Shown here: positions 8,851-17,762 of the stretch, in pieces
Position numbering within the stretch: position 1 is the first letter of the stretch
Layout of the letters: every line of letters begins with the position of its first letter
Assembly: GCA_019637395.1 (NCBI GenBank)
Contig: JAHBVR010000009.1
Location: 124,001-188,000 of the forward strand
Direction: 5' to 3'
Length of the DNA: 64,000 bases
From: Vulcanimicrobiota bacterium
Lineage (GTDB): Bacteria; Vulcanimicrobiota; Xenobia; Xenobiales; JADMJV01
The notes under the pieces: model-generated
Database searches by the model: none
The model's input: the letters and a program-made list of their open reading frames with translations, nothing else
What the model was told of the DNA's origin: nothing
Program-made: the position numbers and the translations under genes

Positions 8851-10703
8851 GGCAGCACCATGACCTCGGAGACGTCATCCAGTTTTACGTAAGGGATAAT
8901 CTGGGCTGACCAAAAGCTGGTCTCGTTACTACGGTGGACTTGCCGCACGGTGCCGATAGGCAGGCCCCGCGGAAACTGTCCGTCTTGACCACTGGTCACC
9001 ACCGGGTCCCCATCTTTGACGCCGGCGTCAGGATCGATGTAGTTCATGGTCATGACTCCGATGCCCTTACCCTCAATCACACCGCCCGCTTTGCGATTGG
9101 CGATCAGACCGTGCAGCTTGGAGGAGGGGCTCAGACAAAGACTGACGCGACAAGAGTGGTCATCGACCTGCACCACTCTTCCCAAAAGCCCTTGTTCGGC
9201 CATAACCAGGTTGCCGCGCTTGATACCCTCCGCGCTGCCCACATTCAAACGAACTCCCGAGAGCCACTGATGGGGATCTCGTCCCACCACCCGGGCCAGC
9301 GTGCCGCCTTCCAGGCCTCTAAGATTCATCTCGCGTTTGGCCAGCCACCGCCACAGACGCTGATTTTCCGAACGCAGACGCTGCATCTGGCGCTTTTCTT
9401 CTTGGTTGAGAGTGCGGCTGGCGGCCGGTTGTTTTTGGCCGCTGGCCAGGCCGGCGTTCAGCGCCGCGCTGAATCCGCCGAACCAGGGGTCTGGACCGCC
9501 CAGACCCATAGCGTTGGCCGAGGCGGCCGAGACAAACAGGCTGATGGCCATCAAAGCCGCGGCCGCGCTCCAGCCCAGGGAGGTTCGCTGCATTACCAGG
9601 TTTTTGGGAGCAAAGTCGTCCTTGGGCTTGGGCAACTGCGAAAAGAGGGCTTTGCGCAGCACCGGCGACTTGAGGATCAACTGCAGACCCTTGGAGGTGC
9701 AGTCGCCCGGCTTTTCCGGCTGGCATACCGTCAGTCCGGTGGACTGGCGTAAAGCCTGCGAGAAGCCGTAGAGCAGGGTGCTGCCGCCGGTCAGATGGAT
9801 ACCCTGCTCCTGGATGTCATCCACCCAGGCCACCGGAATCTCCGCCAGAAACTGGCGGGCCAGGTGCACCCACTGGGCGTGGAACGGCTCGACGATCGGC
9901 CACAGCTCGTTGGCCCGCAGAGTGACGCGCAGGGGCGCTCCGCTCTCCAGATGACGTCCACTTACGGGCAGTTCGCTTTCCGAGCTGCATTGGGCCAGCT
10001 CGATTTTGAGGCGTTCCGCGTCCTGGCGATGGATCAGCAACTGATAGGTGCGCCGCACATACTCCTGGATGGACTCGTCCACCTGGCCGCCGGCCAGTTC
10101 TCCGCGGCGTACGGCCAGGCACGAACCCAGAGCAATGACGCCGACTTCGCAACGGCCCGCGCCGATGTGCAAAACCATGTGGCAGCGCGGCCGCAGCACA
10201 TCCAGGCCGGCACCGATGGCCGAGGCCAGCAGTTCGCTGGTGAGAGCGATTTGGCGGGCCCCCACGCTGCGCCCCAGGGCTTCCCAGGTTTCGCGCTCCA
10301 GAGCGGTGGGGTCGGCCCCCACCGCCAGCAACAGGCGTGGCGCCGTGCCCCAGTGGCCGCGCTTGAGAGCTTGCTCGAGCAACAATTTGGCGCCGTGCGG
10401 ATCGTGCACCGCCCCGCCTTTCATAGGCTGGAAGATCGAGACGCCTTCCGGCTCCTTGCCTTCCAGGTCGCGCGCCCCCTCGCCCAGAGCCACGCAGCGC
10501 TGGCGATGATTGAAGGCCAGCAGAGCCGGGAAGGCCTGAGCCTTGCTCATACCGGTGACGGAAACCTGGGATCCACCCACGGAGACGGCCGCATCGAAGC
10601 CAGGAGCTTCCAGCCAGGTGCGCACACCCGCCCAGGAAAATCGCTGGCTCCAACTGGGAGTGACCGTTAAGCCCCTTCCCTCCATGCTCTCACTGTACAG
10701 CAT
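8847..10703 (-). CDS. MreB-like actin domain fused to MreC
   Basis: This is one continuous 618-residue reading frame. Residues about 36-345 are actin-like: QPMKGG (92-97) matches the MreB RPMKDG segment, SAIGAGL (161-167) matches AAAIGAGL, then LHIGAGRCEVGVIALG, YVRRTYQLLI and the adenosine motif HLTGG (303-307). Residues 374-398 form a membrane span. Residues 430-460 are coiled-coil. Residues 470-617 are a MreC beta domain (VNVGSxxGIxxG-like segment, then TSGQDGQFPRGLPIGTV). MreB and MreC are normally separate proteins on the two sides of this membrane step. In the actin part, the phosphate-1 Asp is Ser (VSVGG) and the phosphate-2 Asp is His, so ATPase activity is doubtful. The Glu at 157 that corresponds to the catalytic Glu is present. 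GGAAGG-type sequence precedes the ATG. Confidence 0.9.
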   Translation of the reverse strand: MLYSESMEGRGLTVTPSWSQRFSWAGVRTWLEAPGFDAAVSVGGSQVSVTGMSKAQAFPALLAFNHRQRCVALGEGARDLEGKEPEGVSIFQPMKGGAVHDPHGAKLLLEQALKRGHWGTAPRLLLAVGADPTALERETWEALGRSVGARQIALTSELLASAIGAGLDVLRPRCHMVLHIGAGRCEVGVIALGSCLAVRRGELAGGQVDESIQEYVRRTYQLLIHRQDAERLKIELAQCSSESELPVSGRHLESGAPLRVTLRANELWPIVEPFHAQWVHLARQFLAEIPVAWVDDIQEQGIHLTGGSTLLYGFSQALRQSTGLTVCQPEKPGDCTSKGLQLILKSPVLRKALFSQLPKPKDDFAPKNLVMQRTSLGWSAAAALMAISLFVSAASANAMGLGGPDPWFGGFSAALNAGLASGQKQPAASRTLNQEEKRQMQRLRSENQRLWRWLAKREMNLRGLEGGTLARVVGRDPHQWLSGVRLNVGSAEGIKRGNLVMAEQGLLGRVVQVDDHSCRVSLCLSPSSKLHGLIANRKAGGVIEGKGIGVMTMNYIDPDAGVKDGDPVVTSGQDGQFPRGLPIGTVRQVHRSNETSFWSAQIIPYVKLDDVSEVMVLP

Positions 10704-10760
10704 ACTTTGGTTCCTTCCTTGTGTTCCAGGGAGGACTGACGCGTCTCCCCCGGGCCCCCA

Positions 10761-11723
10761 CTACGGCTCTAAGGCGAGCTCGGATCGAATCCGTAGCGCC
10801 CCTAGAACTCCACATTCGATTGGTCGCGGGGATCGCTGCACGGGCAGATCCACCTGCTCCTTGAGATAGGCTTCCAGGCCTTGCAAATAGGCCGCCCCGC
10901 CGGTGAGCATCAGGCCCTGCTGCAAAACGGATTCGGCCAGCAAAGGCGGCATTTGATCGAGCACACTGCGAATCAGTTCGAGCAGCCGTTGCAGAGGTTC
11001 GAGCAGCGACTGACCGAGCGAATTCATGGGCACGTCGCGATAGATGGGCAGGCCACTGGTCAGTTCGCGGCCGCGCACCTCCAGACTCTGGTCCGGCCAG
11101 TGCTCGGCCCAGCAGCTAGTCTGGTGCTTGAGCAGGCGGGCGGTGGCCTGGCTGACTTCCAGCCCGTGCTCCTGGTAAAGACAGCGCTGCAGGGCGACTT
11201 CCAGATCGTCGCCGCCCCAGCGAATGGAGCGGCGCAGTACTACGTCGGCGGCCACCAGAGCCATTTCACTGGTGGTGGCGCCAATGTCGACCACGGCCAC
11301 GGCCGGCTCGCCGGAGGTGCTGCCCCAGGCCACCGCCACCGGCATCTGCACGATGCGAGTATTCAGAAAGCCAAGATCTTTGAGCAACTCAGCCCACTGT
11401 TTGCGTTCCAGCGGGGAGGCCACGCTGGGCAATACCAGCCGCGCCGACGGTCGCGACCAGGCACGCATTCCCTGACGGCGCAGCATCTGGCGCAGTTGCT
11501 CCTGAACTGCCCCGGGGGCAGCCAGATGAGCCTGGGAAACCGGTTGAAACACCTGGATCCTATCAGGAGCTCTTTGCATGATAGGGACGGCCACCTGGCC
11601 CACGGCCACGGCCTGGGGCAAACTCCAGCAGTTGGCCACCAGCGAGGGTTCACAGAGAACCTCGCCCTTGCCGGCCACGGCCACTCGGGTTTGATATGAT
11701 CCTACGTCTAAGGCGATCAGCAT
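10761..11723 (-). CDS. mreB: Divergent MreB-like actin homologue
   Basis: The product has 320 residues and heads the shape operon. Actin-fold motifs are phosphate-1 ALDVGSYQTRVAV (Asp6 kept), phosphate-2 VVDIGATTSEMAL (Asp146 kept), the RWGGDDLE segment and the adenosine motif LTGGAAYLQG. The catalytic-Glu segment, normally EEPMAAAIGAG, reads VQMPVAVAWGS, so the Glu is lost. It lacks the usual MreB membrane-loop conservation and is far from the canonical sequence, somewhere between MreB and PilM/FtsA-like actins. Start 11723 has an excellent AGGAGG six bases upstream. An earlier ATG 30 bases before has none. The gap to the fusion gene is 57 bases. Confidence 0.85.
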   Translation of the reverse strand: MLIALDVGSYQTRVAVAGKGEVLCEPSLVANCWSLPQAVAVGQVAVPIMQRAPDRIQVFQPVSQAHLAAPGAVQEQLRQMLRRQGMRAWSRPSARLVLPSVASPLERKQWAELLKDLGFLNTRIVQMPVAVAWGSTSGEPAVAVVDIGATTSEMALVAADVVLRRSIRWGGDDLEVALQRCLYQEHGLEVSQATARLLKHQTSCWAEHWPDQSLEVRGRELTSGLPIYRDVPMNSLGQSLLEPLQRLLELIRSVLDQMPPLLAESVLQQGLMLTGGAAYLQGLEAYLKEQVDLPVQRSPRPIECGVLGALRIRSELALEP

Positions 11724-11876
11724 GGGATCCTCCTGCCGTTGAATTTCATTCAAAGGCAGGAGCTCCCTCTCGACTTAAGAACAAAAGTTCGACGAACACC
11801 TGCTTTAAACATGAGCAGTTGCAGTCAGGATGCGGGCTGAGGCGGCGTGAAATTTTCTATCGTACGCGCTGAATCA

Positions 11877-12311
11877 TCACCCCGAAAGGCTCTCCAACTT
11901 CAAAATTGCCCGGCGCAGATCATCGGGAATGGGCGCGCTTTTGCCGGCGGCGTAGTCATAGAAGACGGATACCGAACTGCCTTTGGCCACATAGTCCTGT
12001 TGCTGATGGCTGTAGATGCGGTAGAGCTGGACAAAACTGCTTGTGCCCAGCCTGGAGATACCGATCTCCGTGCGAATCCGGTCCGGGTAGTGGATGGGCT
12101 TGAGGAAATCGCACTGGGTGCTGGCCAGAATCGGTCCGAAACCGTGACCCTCCGGCTCGGGAAAGTGCAGCCCTAAACGCTCGAACTGAGCGATGCGCGC
12201 GTTCTCGAAATAACGGAAGTAAATGGTATTATTGACGTGTCCGAGTTTATCTTGCTCCCCCCAGGCAACTGCTTGCTCGAGTCGAACCGGGTATTGGGTC
12301 TCAAACTCCAA
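11877..12311 (-). CDS. Hotdog-fold acyl-CoA thioesterase (4HBT/YbgC-like)
   Basis: The product has 144 residues of the 4-hydroxybenzoyl-CoA thioesterase family, which hydrolyses acyl-CoA thioesters. The family active-site segment is WGEQDKLGHVNNTIYFRYFENAR, cited here by its core DKLGHVNN with Asp at the expected position. The start is TTG, inside the end of the GHKL ATPase gene (11-base overlap), with AGGAAG upstream. It is probably the last gene of the 17.7-11.9 kb operon. The 153 bases to mreB contain no convincing terminator. YbgC-type proteins sit with the Tol-Pal system in proteobacteria, but there is no such neighbour here. Confidence 0.85.
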   Translation of the reverse strand: MEFETQYPVRLEQAVAWGEQDKLGHVNNTIYFRYFENARIAQFERLGLHFPEPEGHGFGPILASTQCDFLKPIHYPDRIRTEIGISRLGTSSFVQLYRIYSHQQQDYVAKGSSVSVFYDYAAGKSAPIPDDLRRAILKLESLSG

Positions 12312-13905
12312 CTTCGTCTTCTTCCTGCAGGTAGGCTTCCAGCAGCTTGGTGCAAGTCTTCTCGTCGATCCCGTCGTCGCTGACGATGGCCGAAGCCAGC
12401 AGATAGGGCGCTTCCTTACGGAATTCCGGCTTCAGGCGAAAATGCGGCTCGATCAAGGGATCGGCCACATTTAAAATGACGGTAGTGTTCTTGTTCCAAC
12501 CAAAGAAACGCTCAAAAATGCCCTTGGGGGCAATCTTGTCGAAGCGAATCACCTCATCGGGCTTGTCGCAGGCCAGGTAGAGGCGGTCGTGGACGGTGGA
12601 GTTGGGGTAGTTGAAATTGCCGGCCACCACCTTACGGTAGGGGCTGCCAGCCCGGTGCAGGATGCGCATGGCCGCCTGAATCATTTTTTCTTGAGATTCG
12701 GGCAACGCGGTCAGTAACGTGGGACTGGCGTAAACTTCGTTGGCACGAGTCATGGGCGCGTTGCCTTTGAGCTTGTCGAGCAACGTGCCCAGGCCCTTGT
12801 CTTTCTCGGGATTCCAGCGAATCACCAGGCGGCCGTCGTCGACCAGGCGCTGCACTACAGCGTTGGTATTCTCTTCATAAAGCAACTCTTTATGGCGCTT
12901 GACCTCGGCCTTGAGTTCACGAATGCTGGCCTTGCGGGGTCCCAAAGTAGGAATGATCTGCTGGTTTTCCAGTTCGGGCGGCAGCTTGGCCACGTGAAAA
13001 GCCAGATAGCCCATGGTCTCGTCGTCGGTATGAGCCTGGGCGGCGGCAAAAAGCGCCGGACGCAGCTTCTTCTCGACGCACTCCTTGAGCAAAGCCATGG
13101 CTTTATCGTAATTCTTGTCCTTGATAATGTTGTCGCGGGTCAGCGTGTGCTCCAGATAGCGGGAGCGAATCTTGAAGCTGACCCCGGGAATGATCACATC
13201 TTCCGCCTCAAAGAGAGTCAGGCCGCGATTGTAGAAACCATAGAAAGGGCGATCCGAACCGCTGGGAGCGGCTGAAATATAGGTTCCCTGACCCTCCAGA
13301 TTGACGGCCAGCTTGTGGGGCAGGTCGAACTGCTCGTTGATCAGCTCTCCATCCACATAGACTTCCGCCTCGGCGTGCTTACACCACTTCTTCAGAGTTT
13401 TACGCGACTCTTCCCGATAATTCTCATTCTCTTTGGGAGTCAGTTCCTTGATCCACTTGATCTGAGTGCCTTCCACCGGTCGGGGCAACACCAGGCGGTC
13501 AAAAGTGCGATCCTCTTTAAAGTAGATGCGCCAGTATTCGCCGTCCTTACCAGTATCCACAAAGACCGCCTTGGGTTTCAAGGCGAAGATGGACACAAAA
13601 CCGATGCCGAACTTGCCGATCTTGGTGAAATCGTCTTCCTTGGAGGACGAGAACAAACGGGTCAACTTGGTGTCGATGACTTCGCGCGTCATACCCTCGC
13701 CGGTGTCGTTGATGTGCAGCACGAAGACGCCCTTTTCGTTGTCCTTGTTGGGCGTGTACTCAAAATCGATGTCCACCCGCCCCGACCCGGCGTCGATGCT
13801 GTTTTGCACCAGTTCGCGCAAGAAGGCGAACTGGTCGGAGAATTGTTGGACAAGATTGTCCAGGGTGTCGCCGGCTTCAATGGCAATGTTCGGATCGCTG
13901 GCCAT
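12301..13905 (-). CDS. GHKL (Hsp90-like) ATPase of unknown function
   Basis: The product has 534 residues. The N-terminal 200 residues are a GHKL ATP-binding domain as in Hsp90, MutL and MORC: N-box ELVQNSIDA (31-39), G1 box NDTGEGM (66-72) and G2 box GKFGIGF (97-103). Like Hsp90, a middle domain follows. It lacks the C-terminal MEEVD or HtpG dimerisation signatures I would look for, and it is about 90 residues shorter than HtpG. A region near 300-420 (LPPELENQ, LKAEVKRHKELLYEE) is partly coiled-coil. The start is supported by AGGAGAG inside the end of the AAA+ gene, one base apart. It belongs to a five-gene operon and its job is unknown. Confidence 0.85.
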   Translation of the reverse strand: MASDPNIAIEAGDTLDNLVQQFSDQFAFLRELVQNSIDAGSGRVDIDFEYTPNKDNEKGVFVLHINDTGEGMTREVIDTKLTRLFSSSKEDDFTKIGKFGIGFVSIFALKPKAVFVDTGKDGEYWRIYFKEDRTFDRLVLPRPVEGTQIKWIKELTPKENENYREESRKTLKKWCKHAEAEVYVDGELINEQFDLPHKLAVNLEGQGTYISAAPSGSDRPFYGFYNRGLTLFEAEDVIIPGVSFKIRSRYLEHTLTRDNIIKDKNYDKAMALLKECVEKKLRPALFAAAQAHTDDETMGYLAFHVAKLPPELENQQIIPTLGPRKASIRELKAEVKRHKELLYEENTNAVVQRLVDDGRLVIRWNPEKDKGLGTLLDKLKGNAPMTRANEVYASPTLLTALPESQEKMIQAAMRILHRAGSPYRKVVAGNFNYPNSTVHDRLYLACDKPDEVIRFDKIAPKGIFERFFGWNKNTTVILNVADPLIEPHFRLKPEFRKEAPYLLASAIVSDDGIDEKTCTKLLEAYLQEEDEVGV

Positions 13906-13906
13906 T

Positions 13907-15565
13907 CTACTTCTCTCCTAAAGTTTGTAGCGCCGCCTTCTGGGCGGACAGATTGAGCACAATTTCCTTGACGCGGGTCTGGAACTGGTCCGCCTGATTT
14001 TGCTCCTCGGCGGCCATTTCAAACTCGCTGAACCGTTTCATCATGTCGCGAATATCCTGATAGGTCATGGGCTTGGCCAGCTCGCGCAGAATGCGCTGGC
14101 GTTCGGCAAAGCCCACCTGGTAGTATTCCGGCGGCGGCTCCACGTCCTGGACGCGGGTCAGAATATTTTGGCAAATAGCCTCCACATTGCGCCCCGAAAA
14201 CTCCGAATCGATGCACAACCGCCCGATCTTGAGCCACTCTTCATCGCTTAGCTTGAGCATGTCGATGAAGTCTTTGAGCTTCTTGTCACGCATCAACTCC
14301 ACAAAATCCTCGGCGCTATTGGGCCCCTTGATTTTGTGGGGGTCCTGGGAAATGCGGGACAAGGTGGCTTCGTCCATGTTCATGTAGTTGGCGTCGCACA
14401 TCAGGAACCACTTACCGTTCTTGGGGATGAGCGTGCCGTCAAAGATACCGAAGCTGGCTCCGAGAATGTTGGACTCTTCCGAGCGCATGCCCGGGTCGCT
14501 ACGGGCCGCAAAAGCGGTGTCGATATCGGGCCAGTAGACTCCCACCACGCCGTTGAAGCCGTGTACCTGCTCTTTGAAAATCTTGATCAACTGGGTAGCG
14601 CTGGCGTTCTGGAAGGAAGAAGCCCAGTCGGTGCGCCGAATCACCAGGAAGCGCGCCGCCACCCCACGATCCTTGCAATACTTGAGGAAATAGTTACCAA
14701 TGGCATGAGCGGTAATGGTCTTGCCGCAACCGGGCGAGCCTTGTCCAAAGAGCACCGGATTGAGCTTCTTGGGGTTGCGCCCCACCTCGAAGTCGTAACC
14801 GGCCACGTCGCGGGCCAGGCGCAGGCCGGCGGCCAGATACTCCTGATTGCCGACCACGTCCTCGGGCCAGACCGGTAGCAGTTCGGCCGGTTCTTCTTCC
14901 TTGGCGGTGGTGGAAGGCTCCAGGCCTCGATAACCGCGCCCGCACACTTCCACCGGCAGCTTCTCGAGGGCGCGCCGGTGGCGCTCAAATTCTACGTCCT
15001 CAACCTGGCTCTTGACCGCATTGCCTTTCAGTTGAAAGAAAGCCGAGGCCACTTCCAGCAACTGGTCGGGCGCGGTGATACTACGGGCGGGGTCGGGATG
15101 ATGCTTGTGAAAGTCCAAAAAGGACGTGAGCTCTTGCAAGCAAGTCTGCATCAGGGTATTGCCCTCGTAGTCGCGGATCTGCTTGACCCAGGGTGACTTC
15201 ATCGAGCCCCGCACTTCGGGGGCCTTGCCCAGATGGGTTACGCAACTGGCGGTGGCGTGCTCGGCCGCGATGTAGGCGGCATAAAGATTGCAGAAAGACC
15301 AGTCGATGGGGTCCAGGTTGTTTTTAAAGCCAAAACCGGAACTGTCGCGATCGGCCGCGATGCGATGGGACAGGGCTTTCTGAATTTCCAAAATGAGGGA
15401 GCCATAGCGCTCCATAATGTCGAGCAAATTGAGATGCTGATGGGTATAGCCATAGGGCCCGCTGACCAGGCTGGCGAGACGTTCCGGCACCATGCTGTTC
15501 TTGAGCAGCGAGCGAACGATGGGGAATTCTTGCTGGAGGTCTTCATCGGTAATGGTAAGGTTCAT
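13907..15565 (-). CDS. AAA+ ATPase of unknown function
   Basis: The product has 552 residues. An unrecognised helical N-terminal region (1-230) precedes an AAA+ core: Walker A GQGSPGCGKT (274-283), Walker B-like VVGVYWPDID (340-349) and a sensor 1 segment WFLMCDAN (386-393) followed by LSRI (402-405). The Walker B acidic pair is atypical (DID rather than DE). The gene starts on TGATG, sharing one base with the upstream stop, so it is translationally coupled. It was likely co-evolved with the GHKL ATPase that follows one base later. Substrate and partner are unknown. Confidence 0.85.
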   Translation of the reverse strand: MNLTITDEDLQQEFPIVRSLLKNSMVPERLASLVSGPYGYTHQHLNLLDIMERYGSLILEIQKALSHRIAADRDSSGFGFKNNLDPIDWSFCNLYAAYIAAEHATASCVTHLGKAPEVRGSMKSPWVKQIRDYEGNTLMQTCLQELTSFLDFHKHHPDPARSITAPDQLLEVASAFFQLKGNAVKSQVEDVEFERHRRALEKLPVEVCGRGYRGLEPSTTAKEEEPAELLPVWPEDVVGNQEYLAAGLRLARDVAGYDFEVGRNPKKLNPVLFGQGSPGCGKTITAHAIGNYFLKYCKDRGVAARFLVIRRTDWASSFQNASATQLIKIFKEQVHGFNGVVGVYWPDIDTAFAARSDPGMRSEESNILGASFGIFDGTLIPKNGKWFLMCDANYMNMDEATLSRISQDPHKIKGPNSAEDFVELMRDKKLKDFIDMLKLSDEEWLKIGRLCIDSEFSGRNVEAICQNILTRVQDVEPPPEYYQVGFAERQRILRELAKPMTYQDIRDMMKRFSEFEMAAEEQNQADQFQTRVKEIVLNLSAQKAALQTLGEK

Positions 15566-16629
15566 CAGATAGTATACACAATACAGCGCGCGTTGCGCTC
15601 GGCCAGGAGTTGTTGAAAAGGCTGGGCGATGGCTTTGGTGACACAGAACTTACGTTCTTTGAAAACGCGATAGCCCAATTTTTCGGCTCTTTCCAGAGCG
15701 AACTGCCTGGCATCCCCTTCGACGGTGTTGCGATAGAGCCGGGAAAAGGGGTCCGCCTGCAGGTCTTCTTTGGCGCTCGAGTTGATGACCACCCGTTCCA
15801 GCGGAAAGTTCAGGATGAAGTTGCCCGGATTTTGCTCCAGCAACTGGCGAACCTCGTCCGGCATGGTATCGGCTTCTTTGAACCAGAGAGGACCTACCCG
15901 TCCGCGCACGACTTCCTCCACCTTGATGCCCGGCACCTCGGAGAGCAAGATGAAGGCAAACTCGGCTTCGTCGGAATGGTAGCGGGAAATCACGTTACGG
16001 AAAGCCTCGGTGGCTTTCAAATCATCGCCCTGCATCTCGATCTGAGCTTTGTTCCAGCGCGAATCCTGATGTTGCAGCGTGATGGTGTAGCGCGTGAAAA
16101 CACCCTCGCCCGGGTCGTAGCGTTCGAAGATCGAGTAAAAAGAGGCCGTCTTGGTGACCAGATCGATCTTGCGCAGCTTCAACTCGTGGTGAATGCGCTT
16201 GGGCAAATCGCTTTTGTGGACGTCCCGCAGATACTGCAGGCGCCGGTGCAATTTGAAGGAGGCCTCGTCGGTGCGTGAATTGACCTCGGCCGTGTCGTTG
16301 CGAGCCAGAAAGCGGGGGGCCGCTTCCTTGTCGGCCAGCACTCGCCCGATATCCGGCTCAGACGGCAATCCGCAGCGAGGATTGATGCGGATCTCCGGGT
16401 CGATCCCCAGGTTACCGCTGGGAGACATGAGCCGATACAGATTATCCAGCCCGTTGGGATTGGGATAAAACTGATTGAGGCGCCCGCCTTTGATCAGCCT
16501 GCGCAAGAAATCCAAAAACTGATCGGCGTCCGCATCCCGCAACAGGATACGATACTGGGTGGGGTCAACGCCGTGGGTCAGAACTGGTTCGGGACGTTCA
16601 CGCTCATATTCAGGGGCGGGAATAGCCAT
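15565..16629 (-). CDS. Hypothetical protein in the two-ATPase operon
   Basis: The product has 354 residues and matches no family I recognise. It is a charged, soluble protein without a signal peptide or membrane segment. Notable stretches are DPTQYRILLRDADADQFLDF near the N-terminus and RYTITLQHQDSRW in the middle, compatible with an alpha/beta or beta-rich fold. Its start (TAATG) overlaps the stop of the coiled-coil gene, and its stop (TGATG) overlaps the start of the AAA+ gene. A stoichiometric complex of the operon's products is therefore plausible. Confidence 0.8.
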   Translation of the reverse strand: MAIPAPEYERERPEPVLTHGVDPTQYRILLRDADADQFLDFLRRLIKGGRLNQFYPNPNGLDNLYRLMSPSGNLGIDPEIRINPRCGLPSEPDIGRVLADKEAAPRFLARNDTAEVNSRTDEASFKLHRRLQYLRDVHKSDLPKRIHHELKLRKIDLVTKTASFYSIFERYDPGEGVFTRYTITLQHQDSRWNKAQIEMQGDDLKATEAFRNVISRYHSDEAEFAFILLSEVPGIKVEEVVRGRVGPLWFKEADTMPDEVRQLLEQNPGNFILNFPLERVVINSSAKEDLQADPFSRLYRNTVEGDARQFALERAEKLGYRVFKERKFCVTKAIAQPFQQLLAERNARCIVYTI

Positions 16630-17714
16630 TATTCACCCGGCAGTGCAGCTTGATGACTTCCCCCTCCACTCAGCTGTTCGCGGGCCATGCGCAGGGTCTC
16701 GTCCAGGCGTTTGTCCTGGATGGCGCGCTCGGCGGCCAGGTTCTGCTCGACCAGTTGCTGGGTGGTTTCGTCGTAGATGCGCATCTCGGAGGTGAGCTTC
16801 TCGACGTTGGAGGTCAGATAAAGACTGGTTTGCGAGGCCAACGTGGCCACTTTGTTGACGCTGGTCTTGAGCGAGGACATGGCTTTTTGCATGTCCATGG
16901 TGATTTCGCTGGCTTCGGTGGCGGTGGACAGCGAGGCCAGGTTGCCGCGCAGTTCGTCCAGGACCTCCTGGCCGGAATCATACATGTTCTGCATGTTATT
17001 GTGCAGATTGTTGAGTAGTTCCAGGAAGTTGTTGTTCATCTTGACGATGCTGTGGATGCGCTCGTCGGCGTTAGCGTAGAGGCGTAATTTACCGCCGTGC
17101 TCGCTGATCAGGCGGCGAACTTCATCGAGTTCCGTCTGCTTCTCGCGCTTGGCCACGGTATTTTCAGAGCCCATGGCATCGACCTCGGCATGAAGCTGCT
17201 TCTCGATCTCCTTGAGCTGGAGAATGTACTGAGCAGCTTTCTCCTTGTTCTGAGTGGCCATCAGCATCTTTTTGTTGAGGCGGGAGATATCCTGACGGAC
17301 ATTCTCGACTTCTGATTCCATGCGATCCAGAAAGCTGCCGACCTCACGCACGCGCGTTTCGGTGATCTGGATCTTCTCTTGCAGCAGCTCGGAAAGCGGG
17401 CGCTCGGGTAGCTTGGAGCGCAGCACCGGAATACGCTCGAGCAATCCGCGCATAGCCAGGCCGAATTTCTGGCGGTCCCCGCTGGCCGCCTCGCGCAGGC
17501 ATTCCCAGATGGGCTTTTGCTGGACCAGGTCCTCGCTCATCTCCTTGGCGATGGAGTCCTGGGTCTTCTTCAGGCTCTCCAGCTCGCCGATGCGCTCTTG
17601 CTGGCGGTCCAGTTCGGGCTTAAGAGCGGCCTGCAAAGTATCGCGGGAGGTATAGTCATCCGCATCATAGACGACCTGCCGCTGCATGATCGTCAACCGG
17701 TTTTCGTCCGCCAT
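16629..17714 (-). CDS. Coiled-coil protein, possibly TelA-like
   Basis: The product has 361 residues and is almost wholly predicted helical, with heptad-rich segments at about 35-65, 115-215 and 265-345. It has no signal peptide or membrane span. The final third (ATEASEITMDMQKA, then NVEKLTSEMRIYDETT) faintly recalls the toxic-anion-resistance TelA family, but I cannot confirm that by eye. It is the first gene of the operon, with GGAGG seven bases before the ATG. A scaffold or tether role for the downstream ATPases is inference only. Confidence 0.78.
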   Translation of the reverse strand: MADENRLTIMQRQVVYDADDYTSRDTLQAALKPELDRQQERIGELESLKKTQDSIAKEMSEDLVQQKPIWECLREAASGDRQKFGLAMRGLLERIPVLRSKLPERPLSELLQEKIQITETRVREVGSFLDRMESEVENVRQDISRLNKKMLMATQNKEKAAQYILQLKEIEKQLHAEVDAMGSENTVAKREKQTELDEVRRLISEHGGKLRLYANADERIHSIVKMNNNFLELLNNLHNNMQNMYDSGQEVLDELRGNLASLSTATEASEITMDMQKAMSSLKTSVNKVATLASQTSLYLTSNVEKLTSEMRIYDETTQQLVEQNLAAERAIQDKRLDETLRMAREQLSGGGSHQAALPGE

Positions 17715-17762
17715 CTAGGACCTCCCTTGGGAATTTCGGGTTTGCCGTAAGGTTCTTCTATC

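Noticed and set aside
9795-10670. Long open frames antisense to the mre operon (and similar ones elsewhere)
   Set aside because: These are explained by high GC and codon bias of the real genes on the other strand. They show no recognisable domain or upstream signals.
8847-10703. The MreB-MreC join as an assembly or frameshift artefact
   Set aside because: The frame is continuous through the linker, the membrane span and the coiled coil, with no indel-like break. A read check is still worthwhile, but the sequence itself supports a fusion.
12301-17714. The two-ATPase operon as a known anti-phage system
   Set aside because: No nuclease, helicase, NTPase-effector or membrane pore gene accompanies it, and the gene order matches no defence system I know. 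It is reported as unknown instead.
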